Source: Desulfobacterales bacterium (lineage in GTDB: Bacteria; Desulfobacterota; Desulfobacteria; Desulfobacterales; Desulfobacteraceae). Taken from it: DNA of 5,987 nt. Both the position numbers and the translations under genes were made by a program. Below are positions 1 through 5,374 of the stretch, in pieces; the first letter of the stretch is position 1; each line of letters begins with the position of its first letter. The notes under the pieces are model-generated. The model made no database searches, was not told the origin of the DNA, and worked only from the letters and a program-made list of their open reading frames with translations. Location: positions 1 through 5,987 of the forward strand of contig JAKSAU010000277.1 in the NCBI GenBank assembly GCA_022361535.1, in the 5' to 3' direction.

Positions 1-426
1 TGCCAGACGAATAACAGCGCGCTCACCCGGATTGAACTCACCAAGGCCTTCCAAAGCCCGATCTCCATCATATGCCTGTTCGGAAATACCCAGGAAAGCA
101 GGAACTTCCGCCTGGCCCACCAGGAGGCTGCCTGATCCGAAATTCCATTCGCCGTATAGGTGAGTAAGGGAGACATTTCCATCCTCTGTGGTGTATTCAA
201 AAGCAGCCATCAGGGAATCAGATACAGTGACTTCAGCACCGATATCAGCAGCATTCAGATCCATGGTAAACTGGGTTGCATCTTCAAGGTCTGAATCCGA
301 CCAAAAAGTATTAATACTTGCTGCTCCATAGAATTGCCAGTCAGCAGCAAAAGCACTGTTTGAAAATCCGAAACAAAAAACTACGACCACAACTGCAAAT
401 CCGACTGAGATGTTCTTTAACTTCAT
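1..426 (-). CDS. Porin-like outer-membrane beta-barrel protein, N-terminal part (3' end outside window)
   Basis: An open frame of 142 codons reads from the ATG at 426 to the left edge without a stop, so the C-terminus is missing. The protein opens with a clear Sec signal peptide: basic MKLKN, a long hydrophobic run rich in Val and Phe (about residues 8-21), and a likely cleavage site after SAFA (about residue 27). The mature part alternates polar and hydrophobic residues and is rich in Gly, Ser and aromatics (DWQFYGAAS, AAFEYTTEDG, LYGEWNFGSG), as expected for short beta strands of a porin barrel. It resembles the porin-type proteins common in Desulfobacterales; this is recognition by character, not by alignment. 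No TonB box or plug-domain pattern is evident in the visible part, so it does not look like BtuB. A Shine-Dalgarno AAGGAG (432-437) fixes the start. The leader carries a cobalamin riboswitch, suggesting B12-dependent expression. The substrate is unknown. Confidence 0.72.
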   Translation of the reverse strand, partial: MKLKNISVGFAVVVVVFCFGFSNSAFAADWQFYGAASINTFWSDSDLEDATQFTMDLNAADIGAEVTVSDSLMAAFEYTTEDGNVSLTHLYGEWNFGSGSLLVGQAEVPAFLGISEQAYDGDRALEGLGEFNPGERAVIRLA

Positions 427-445
427 TTCTTCTCCTTATTTGCCG

Positions 446-469
446 GGCCTGGAAAAAAAATTCCAGACC
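446..469 (-). promoter_or_regulatory. Hairpin with U-only loop just before the ribosome binding site
   Basis: In the minus-strand transcript a 9-bp stem (GGUCUGGAA with UUCCAGGCC, one G-U pair) closes a loop of six U. It ends 8 nt before the AAGGAG of the porin-like gene. It is not followed by a U tract, so it does not look like a standard terminator. It may shape access to the ribosome binding site or protect the message. The pairing is seen; the role is inference. Confidence 0.5.
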
Positions 470-479
470 AAAATTAATT

Positions 480-581
480 TGATCCGGAATATCCCTTTTT
501 TGTCCCAGATTGTAGATGTAGTCAGTCTCCTGTGCCAAGGAAACGACTGATGCTCAGGTAGGTCTTCTGACTTCCGGATCA
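480..581 (-). promoter_or_regulatory. Candidate riboswitch expression platform (10-bp long-range pairing)
   Basis: The segment 572-581, which lies in the conserved 3' part of the B12 aptamer, is perfectly complementary to 480-489 in the leader between aptamer and start codon (UGAUCCGGAA with UUCCGGAUCA in the RNA). Forming this helix would disrupt the folded aptamer, so the two structures should exclude each other. Between them, 522-550 forms a further hairpin (UCAGUC-type stem of 6 bp with an inner UCCU/AGGA stem and loop UGGCAC) at the place where the P13 hairpin of cobalamin riboswitches usually lies. The complementarity is seen; the switching mechanism is inferred. Confidence 0.45.
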
Positions 582-714
582 CTCTCCATCCACGCCTTCC
601 CATTTTTAAAAAAAACAGTGACTTTTATATGGATATCGTCCCCGGTTACAGCGGCGGGCCCGTCCCTGAATCTAACAGGGTTCCCTATTAAGGCAATTAA
701 TAAGCCGCCTGAAC
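552..714 (-). promoter_or_regulatory. Cobalamin (B12) riboswitch aptamer
   Basis: The minus strand shows the conserved cobalamin riboswitch elements in order. A 7-bp P1 pairs 708-714 with 552-558 (GUUCAGG with CCUGAGC). Then come GGGAA followed by a CCCUG/CAGGG stem, the GACGGGCCCGCCGCUGUAAC core with the CUGUAA loop, GUCACUG (usually GCCACUG), UGGGAAGGCG, GAUCCGGAAG, and the B12 box GUCAGAAGACCUACCUG near the 3' end (usual form GCCAGGAGACCUGCC). Order, spacing and overall length (about 163 nt) fit the family. Such riboswitches bind adenosyl- or aquo-cobalamin and normally repress the gene downstream, typically B12 synthesis or uptake. Here the downstream gene in the same orientation is the porin-like gene starting at 426, with no other gene between. 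Confidence 0.93.
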
Positions 715-721
715 GTTTAGC

Positions 722-750
722 TACTTATTTTGAAATTTTACTAATGTCAA
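722..750 (-). promoter_or_regulatory. Candidate sigma70-type promoter for the riboswitch and porin-like transcript
   Basis: The minus strand has a perfect -35 box TTGACA (745-750), a 17-nt spacer, and a weak -10 at 722-727 (TAAGTA). The predicted transcription start, about 715, falls exactly at the first base of riboswitch helix P1 (714), which supports the assignment despite the poor -10 match. Confidence 0.5.
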
Positions 751-846
751 TAGTATTCTGTAGGCATCTTCTGACTATTCGAATTTATTAGAGAAATAAG
801 GTTTAGTTTTTTAGAAAAGAATCTGTCTCCACCAGTAGCAAAAAAT

Positions 847-881
847 AAAGGGATGTCAGAAATCAGATCTGACATCCCTTT
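847..881 (-). terminator. Intrinsic terminator of the pagL-like gene, likely bidirectional
   Basis: A stem of 14 bp (11 bp GGGATGTCAGA with TCTGACATCCC, extended by three A-T pairs) closes a 7-nt loop. On the minus strand it is followed by a T-rich run (TTTATTTTTT), and on the plus strand by TTTTATT. It lies 34 nt past the stop of the pagL-like gene, so it should end that transcript before the riboswitch promoter. There is no evident plus-strand gene to its left, so its use in the other direction is uncertain. Confidence 0.85.
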
Positions 882-914
882 TATTCTAGTTACTGCTCTT
901 AGCAGCTTGGTTAC

Positions 915-1439
915 TTAAAAGTACCAGGCAAATGTACCTATCCAGATATCAATACCATCATTAGGCTGCTTTAAAGATGCATTGGAATAGTGCATATACC
1001 TGAAATTTACGTCGAGGCTATCGAATCTAAAGCCGACACCAATACGGTCTTCAAACTGGAAATTGGAAGATAGATCCCGATCCTTTATGAAATACTCATC
1101 CAGGTAGGTAACACCAATACCGCCTTCTATATAAGGATACCATGTAGAATCATTTGGATTAAAGGCATACATGAAAACAGGGGACAGGGCTATACCGTTA
1201 ATTTTGTCTCCACCATATTCCCAACGATTATAGGAAAGCTCAAAATATCCGTCTACATACCCGGTGCTGTTTTGCAGCCATTTAACACCCCACTTTTTTA
1301 ACAGGCCGACCCGGTAAATATCTATACTATCTGTACTTTGTCCGTATCCAAGAGACAGTCCGAAGCCGCTTGGGTCCTGTGCCATGGCAGGGCTGCTGAG
1401 AATCATAAGGCAAATGAGTGCCAAAAAAGCTTTTTTCAT
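915..1439 (-). CDS. PagL-like lipid A 3-O-deacylase (acyloxyacyl hydrolase family)
   Basis: The 174-residue product has a Sec signal peptide (MKKAF, hydrophobic core to about residue 17, likely cleavage after AMA, residue 20) and a small Gly- and aromatic-rich barrel ending in Phe, the usual outer-membrane signature. Near the C-terminus, RYMHYSNASLKQPNDGID carries the PagL-type active-site motif, with H150 and S152 in place of the family's His126 and Ser128. PagL enzymes sit in the outer membrane and remove the 3-linked acyl chain of lipid A. The third catalytic residue, Glu140 in Pseudomonas, lies 14 residues after the His; here that position is Asp164, a conservative change. The frame stays open upstream to an ATG at 1622, but the start at 1439 is preferred because it begins the signal peptide and has AAAGGA before it (about 5 nt spacing). 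It is transcribed alone and divergently from the dsr-side genes. Confidence 0.8.
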   Translation of the reverse strand: MKKAFLALICLMILSSPAMAQDPSGFGLSLGYGQSTDSIDIYRVGLLKKWGVKWLQNSTGYVDGYFELSYNRWEYGGDKINGIALSPVFMYAFNPNDSTWYPYIEGGIGVTYLDEYFIKDRDLSSNFQFEDRIGVGFRFDSLDVNFRYMHYSNASLKQPNDGIDIWIGTFAWYF

Positions 1440-1657
1440 GGTTATCCTTTCGATCATTCTGTTGTGGAACTTTTTGCTTCCGAAATTCAATTGTCTTTGT
1501 TTTTTGTTCACATGGTCATACACCATTTCAAGGTAAAAATAAACGGCAAATCCAATGCATTTCATTGATTTTTCAATTGTTCCAAACCTTTTATTCAAAG
1601 GCCTATCACCCCCGGAAAACAAGTGGTTTTCATTTGGAAACTAAACCGTCTTTATCC

Positions 1658-1686
1658 TTGACATAAAATTTGAGGAAGTTTATATC
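1658..1686 (+). promoter_or_regulatory. Candidate sigma70-type promoter upstream of the rsbRD-like/dsr genes
   Basis: A perfect -35 box TTGACA (1658-1663) is separated by 17 nt from TATATC (1681-1686), which matches four of six consensus bases. The predicted start is around 1693, giving a leader of about 50 nt before the TTG start at 1746. It is the best promoter match on the plus strand in this region and could drive the rsbRD-like gene and, by read-through, dsrMKJO. Confidence 0.6.
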
Positions 1687-1696
1687 CTTCTATCAA

Positions 1697-1727
1697 TTGA
1701 GAGGACAAATCGGCTGATATATATAAT
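1697..1727 (+). promoter_or_regulatory. Second candidate promoter, close to the rsbRD-like gene
   Basis: TTGAGA (1697-1702) precedes overlapping -10 candidates: TATATA (1720-1725, spacer 17) and a perfect TATAAT (1722-1727, spacer 19). Transcription would start at about 1732-1735, leaving a leader of only about 10-14 nt before the TTG codon. It may be an alternative or tandem promoter, or a chance match in AT-rich sequence. Confidence 0.4.
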
Positions 1728-1745
1728 AGTAGAGAAAGCGACACC

Positions 1746-2255
1746 TTGGAACAGACAATTAAAAAGAACAGGGACCGGCTCCTTGAAAGCTGGTTCCGTG
1801 CAACTATTGATACCTACCCCGCAAACACTGCAAGGGTCTTGGGCAAAGATGCCAATCGTTTCGACAATCCTGTCGGGGCCGTCACCCGTGAAACCCTTGA
1901 AGATGTCTTAGACCTGGTTACAGGAGAATTCAACAGAGAACGTCTTGAAAAAGCACTTGATCCGGTTATCCGGATTCGGGCTGTTCAATCGTTTGATCCC
2001 GCAGATGCAGTCAGTTTTGTATTTGCGTTAAAACAAATCGGTGAAGGAATAATTGCAGAGGCAGATGCAAAAAAGTTTGACCGCCTGGTGGATGAAATCG
2101 CCCTGGCAGCCTTCAACCGGTTTATGAAGTGTAAAGAGGATATATTCCTTTTAAAAGCCACTGAAAGCAAACGTCGCATTCACAAGGCTTTTGAAAGGGC
2201 AGGTTTAGTAGCAGAGCTGTCAGAAGAAGAACTTCTGGGCTCTAACAAATCTTAA
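1746..2255 (+). CDS. Stand-alone RsbRD N-terminal-domain protein upstream of dsrM
   Basis: The 169-residue soluble, mostly helical protein resembles the RsbRD N-terminal domain family found in stressosome (RsbR-type) sensors. Recognisable points are the W-F pair at residues 16-17, the TYPANTA segment at 23-29, NPVG at 41-44, RAVQSFDPADAVSFVFALK at 78-96, and a final helix bundle with a KCKEDIFLLKATE stretch around 128-140. There is no C-terminal STAS domain, so the protein is only the sensory half of a classical RsbR. There is no signal peptide or membrane segment, so it should be cytoplasmic. The start is TTG: there is no in-frame ATG nearby upstream, and the purine run AGAGAAAG (1731-1738) is a weak ribosome binding site. 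Proteins of this kind are, to my knowledge, often encoded just before dsrM in sulfate reducers, so a regulatory or accessory role with the Dsr complex is plausible but unproven. Confidence 0.75.
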   Translation: MEQTIKKNRDRLLESWFRATIDTYPANTARVLGKDANRFDNPVGAVTRETLEDVLDLVTGEFNRERLEKALDPVIRIRAVQSFDPADAVSFVFALKQIGEGIIAEADAKKFDRLVDEIALAAFNRFMKCKEDIFLLKATESKRRIHKAFERAGLVAELSEEELLGSNKS

Positions 2256-2257
2256 CG

Positions 2258-2287
2258 TGTATGATGCGATCTTAGGCGGGTCATACA
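2258..2287 (+). repeat. 7-bp inverted repeat between the rsbRD-like gene and dsrM
   Basis: TGTATGA (2258-2264) and TCATACA (2281-2287) form a perfect inverted repeat with a 16-nt spacer, filling most of the 55-nt gap. In RNA it would make a hairpin with a large loop and no following U tract, so it is not a terminator. It could be a processing site, a hairpin tuning dsrM expression, or a binding site for a dimeric regulator. It may also be chance. Confidence 0.35.
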
Positions 2288-2310
2288 TAAAATAATGAGG
2301 TGGTTATAAC

Positions 2311-3315
2311 ATGAATCAAAGGTACTTGATCCCCCTTACAGCTGTCTTTCTGCTTTTCCTGGTAGCTTACGCCGGGGCCGGAGCAGGGCTTCAGGTAGTC
2401 TTTGGTGTAATTTTTCCTTATCTGGCAGTTGCTATATTCCTAGCCGGCTTTGTTAAAAAGGTCATGGGATGGGCAGCATCTGCCGTGCCGTTCAGGATTC
2501 CAACGACCTGCGGCCAGCAGAAGTCCATGGACTGGGTAAAACAGAACACCATTGACAACCCGAACACATCAGCCGGCGTTTTCGTACGGATGGTCCTGGA
2601 AATTTTTCTTTTCAGATCCCTGTTCAGAAACACCAAAGCTGCATTTAACCGGAATGCATCCAACAGATTGTCCTACTCCTGGGAAATCTTCCTGTGGGTT
2701 GGCGCACTGGCATTCCACTACTCGTTCTTAGTTGTACTGCTCAGGCATTTCAGATTTTTCACTGCGCCTGTACCTTCCTGCGTACAGTGGCTGGAATACT
2801 TTGACGGTATAGTTCAGTTGGGCCTGCCCGGTCTTTTTATCTCGGGTGTTGTTCTTCTGGCTGCCGCCCTATTCCTGCTTGGCCGCCGGATTTTTGATGC
2901 AAAGGTCAACTATATTTCCCAGGCTGCTGATTACTTCCCCTTGTTCCTGATCATCGGGATCGCTGCAACAGGTCTTTCCATGCGGTATTTCACCAAAGTA
3001 GATATCGTTGGGATCAAGGAACTGACTATGGGCCTTGTCACCTTTTCACCCGTCATCCCTGAAGGGGTGGGCGGATTGTTTTATGCCCATGTATTCCTGG
3101 TAAGCGTGCTTTTTGCCTATTTCCCCATGAGCAAGCTCATGCACATGGGCGGTGTTTTCTTAAGCCCCACCCGGAACATGGCCAATGACACACGGGCCAA
3201 ACGGCATGTGAACCCCTGGAACTATGATGTGCACACCCATACTTACGACGAGTATGAGGACCACTTCAGAGAAAAAATGATTGAAGCCGGCCTGCCGGTG
3301 GAAAAGAAGGAGTAA
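2311..3315 (+). CDS. dsrM: DsrM, dihaem cytochrome b subunit of the DsrMKJOP complex
   Basis: The 334-residue integral membrane protein belongs to the NarI-like cytochrome b family. Hydrophobic segments lie at about residues 6-24, 28-48, 127-145, 170-190, 208-224 and 256-273. The haem-ligand histidines are visible: H136 and H146 are 10 apart, and H260 and H278 are 18 apart, the same spacings as the two haem b ligand pairs of NarI (56/66 and 187/205). A soluble loop with FRIPTTCGQQKSMDW (61-75) between the second and third segments, and a polar C-terminal tail, are typical of DsrM. It exchanges electrons with menaquinone and passes them to DsrK. The start ATG has a GAGGTGG ribosome binding site 7 nt upstream. 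The gene is followed by dsrK after 3 nt, and the AAGGAG for dsrK overlaps the dsrM end. The main alternative, HmeC of an archaeal-type complex, is a homologous family. Confidence 0.95.
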   Translation: MNQRYLIPLTAVFLLFLVAYAGAGAGLQVVFGVIFPYLAVAIFLAGFVKKVMGWAASAVPFRIPTTCGQQKSMDWVKQNTIDNPNTSAGVFVRMVLEIFLFRSLFRNTKAAFNRNASNRLSYSWEIFLWVGALAFHYSFLVVLLRHFRFFTAPVPSCVQWLEYFDGIVQLGLPGLFISGVVLLAAALFLLGRRIFDAKVNYISQAADYFPLFLIIGIAATGLSMRYFTKVDIVGIKELTMGLVTFSPVIPEGVGGLFYAHVFLVSVLFAYFPMSKLMHMGGVFLSPTRNMANDTRAKRHVNPWNYDVHTHTYDEYEDHFREKMIEAGLPVEKKE

Positions 3316-3318
3316 TAG

Positions 3319-4977
3319 ATGTCTGACGAACTTACACCGGATGAAGCATTAGACAAAATAGACTATAGTACCCGGTCTAGCTCCGAGCCCAGCAATTGGA
3401 TGGACACCACCCAGTCTGTACAGATCAGACCCGGCATGTACTGCTACGCGGCAAAGGCCGATAGCGTCGAAACATTGGGACTTCCCAATGCCCGGGAATG
3501 GAATCCCCTTGAAGAAGACTGGAAACTGCCTGAAAACTGGCAGGAAATCCTTCACAACGGCATCAAGGAACGGCTGGAACGGTTTAGAACTTTTAAAATC
3601 TTCATGGATGTCTGTGTTCGCTGCGGCGCCTGCGCTGACAAATGCCATTTTTTCCTGGGTACCGGCGATCCCAAAAACATGCCGGTATTAAGGGCCGAAC
3701 TGCTAAGATCCATTTACAGAAATGATTTCACTACAGCCGGCAAAATCCTGAAAAAAGTACCTGGCGGGCAGCGCCTTAACGGTGCACGCGACCTGACCAT
3801 CGATGTACTAAAAGAAATGTGGTACTACTTTTTTCAGTGTACAGAATGCCGCCGCTGTTCAGTGTTCTGTCCCTATGGCATTGACACCGCAGAAATCACC
3901 ATCATGGCCCGTGAGCTGTTCAACCTTATCGGCCTAAACATCGACTGGATCGCGACCCCTGTTTCCAACTGTTACCAGACCGGTAACCATCTGGGTATCC
4001 AGCCTCACGCTTTCAAAGACATGCTTGAATTCTTTGTTGAAGATATCGAAGATATCACTGGCGTGGACTGTACACCCCAGTTCCAGAAAAAAGGTGCTGA
4101 CATTCTCTTTATCACACCTTCTGGCGACGTATTTGCCGATCCCGGCACATACACCTGCCAGGGCTACCTGATCCTGTTCAAATATCTCAAAGATAAATAC
4201 GGACTGGATGTGACTTGGTCAACTTACGCATCAGAGGGCGGTAACTTTGGTTTCTTTACATCCCATGAAACCATGAAACGACTGAACGCCAAAATGTATG
4301 CAGAAGCAAAACGTCTTGGCGTTAAATGGATCATCGGTGGTGAGTGCGGCCACATGTGGCGCGTTATCCACCAATACATGGATACCATGAACGGCCCTGC
4401 CGACTTCCTGGAAGTTCCGGTGAACCCCATCACAGGCACCCGGTTTGAAAATGCCGCGTCCACTAAGATGGTTCATATCACAGAGTTCACAGCCGACCTG
4501 ATTCGTCACGGCAAACTGGAACTGGACAAGAGCCGTAACTCCAACCGCATCATGACCTATCATGACTCCTGCAACACTTCCAGGGGTATGGGCCTTCTTG
4601 ACGAGCCCAGGTATGTCATTGAGAACTGCGTAGACCAGTTCTATGAAATGCCCCCGAACACCATCCGTGAGCAAACCTTTTGCTGCGGTTCCGGTTCCGG
4701 TCTTAATGCCGGTGAAAACATGGAATTAAGAATGGCAGGTGCCCTGCCAAGAGCAAATGCCCTCAAGCATGTTCATGAAAAATACGGCGTCAACACCCTG
4801 GGTACAGTCTGTGCCATTGACAGGGCCGCACTTTCCACCTTGTGCGAATACTGGGTACCTGATGTAGAGGTAGCAGGGGTCCACGAGCTGGTAGGTAATG
4901 CATTGATTCTCCCGGGTGAAAAGGAAAGAACCGAAGACCTGAGAATGGAACCTTTACCTGGCATGGAGGAGGAATAA
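3319..4977 (+). CDS. dsrK: DsrK, HdrD-like iron-sulfur subunit of the DsrMKJOP complex
   Basis: The 552-residue cytoplasmic protein resembles the HdrD subunit of heterodisulfide reductase. Two classical [4Fe-4S] sites are seen: C99-C102-C105-C109 (CVRCGACADKC) and C174-C177-C180-C184 (CTECRRCSVFC), each followed by the expected Pro or Phe context. The C-terminal part is a CCG-type domain for a special catalytic [4Fe-4S] centre: C343 (GGECGH), C418 (HDSCN), C455-C456 (CCGSGSG) and C498 (TVCAID). Known family biology assigns DsrK the electron exchange with DsrC and its trisulfide form, using electrons from DsrM. There is no signal peptide and no membrane segment, consistent with docking to DsrM on the cytoplasmic side. 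The ATG is preceded by AAGGAG with 6-nt spacing. The final CxxC of the classical CCG pattern reads CAID here. Confidence 0.96.
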   Translation: MSDELTPDEALDKIDYSTRSSSEPSNWMDTTQSVQIRPGMYCYAAKADSVETLGLPNAREWNPLEEDWKLPENWQEILHNGIKERLERFRTFKIFMDVCVRCGACADKCHFFLGTGDPKNMPVLRAELLRSIYRNDFTTAGKILKKVPGGQRLNGARDLTIDVLKEMWYYFFQCTECRRCSVFCPYGIDTAEITIMARELFNLIGLNIDWIATPVSNCYQTGNHLGIQPHAFKDMLEFFVEDIEDITGVDCTPQFQKKGADILFITPSGDVFADPGTYTCQGYLILFKYLKDKYGLDVTWSTYASEGGNFGFFTSHETMKRLNAKMYAEAKRLGVKWIIGGECGHMWRVIHQYMDTMNGPADFLEVPVNPITGTRFENAASTKMVHITEFTADLIRHGKLELDKSRNSNRIMTYHDSCNTSRGMGLLDEPRYVIENCVDQFYEMPPNTIREQTFCCGSGSGLNAGENMELRMAGALPRANALKHVHEKYGVNTLGTVCAIDRAALSTLCEYWVPDVEVAGVHELVGNALILPGEKERTEDLRMEPLPGMEEE

Positions 4978-4978
4978 A

Positions 4979-5374
4979 ATGAGTAAAAACATGATTATTG
5001 CCGGACTTGCGGTATTTGTGATCGCCGTTCTTTCTCCCTTCTGGTTTAATATGGCCACAGAAACCGAGGCTGCTCCCAAACCCGAGCTGACAGGCCCGGC
5101 AGCAACAGCTAAAAAATGTGTTCTGGACAAATATGACATGCGGGCCAACCACATGTCCCTGCTGGATGAATGGCGTGATTCAGTTGTCAGAGACGCTGAC
5201 CGGATGTACACAGGTGTTAACGGCCATTCCTTTAACATGAGCCTGTCCACAGGTGAAAATTCCTGCCTGGGCTGCCATAATGAAAAGGACAAATTCTGTG
5301 ACCGTTGCCATACCTATGCTTCTGTAGAAGTATATTGCTGGGACTGCCACACTAACCCAAAGGAGATTGAATAA
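4979..5374 (+). CDS. dsrJ: DsrJ, periplasmic trihaem cytochrome c of the DsrMKJOP complex
   Basis: The 131-residue protein has an N-terminal hydrophobic segment (about residues 5-24), which serves as signal sequence and probably as membrane anchor. Three haem c sites follow: C96-LG-CH100, C107-DR-CH111 and C120-WD-CH124. C47, in [10 protein letters not shown], matches the position of the conserved cysteine (Cys46 in Allochromatium) proposed as an unusual distal haem ligand in DsrJ, and H58 and the conserved [12 protein letters not shown] stretch follow. The length is typical. The exact redox partner in the periplasm is not known for the family. The ATG lies 1 nt after the dsrK stop and is preceded by a strong GGAGGAGG (4965-4972) with 6-nt spacing. 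Its stop overlaps the dsrO start by one base. Confidence 0.95.
   Translation: MSKNMIIAGLAVFVIAVLSPFWFNMATETEAAPKPELTGPAATAKKCVLDKYDMRANHMSLLDEWRDSVVRDADRMYTGVNGHSFNMSLSTGENSCLGCHNEKDKFCDRCHTYASVEVYCWDCHTNPKEIE

Larger units (their letters stand above)
1440..1745. other. Divergent intergenic region between the pagL-like and rsbRD-like genes
   Basis: This 306-bp stretch is AT-rich and holds no convincing gene. Small frames cross it on both strands, but they lack coding character and good ribosome binding sites. The right third holds two candidate plus-strand promoters (1658-1686 and 1697-1727). I could not find a convincing -35/-10 pair for the minus-strand pagL-like gene, which must nevertheless start in this region. 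Confidence 0.6.

Noticed and set aside
341..538. A 65-codon minus-strand frame between the riboswitch and the porin-like gene (possible leader peptide)
   Set aside because: Its start lies inside the P13-like hairpin, its C-terminal half overlaps the porin-like gene in another frame, and its composition (Arg, Cys, Phe-rich) looks non-coding.
847..881. Possible operator palindrome
   Set aside because: The 14-bp stem with flanking T runs directly after the pagL-like stop is better explained as an intrinsic terminator.
1440..1622. In-frame N-terminal extension of the pagL-like gene starting at 1622
   Set aside because: It would bury the clear signal peptide 61 residues inside the protein, and the start at 1439 has a suitable ribosome binding site.
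1338..1666. Two overlapping plus-strand frames opposite the pagL-like gene
   Set aside because: They are antisense to a well-supported gene, have no recognisable domain and lack good ribosome binding sites.
4231..5292. Long minus-strand frames opposite dsrK and dsrJ
   Set aside because: They are shadows of strongly coding plus-strand genes and have no family resemblance.
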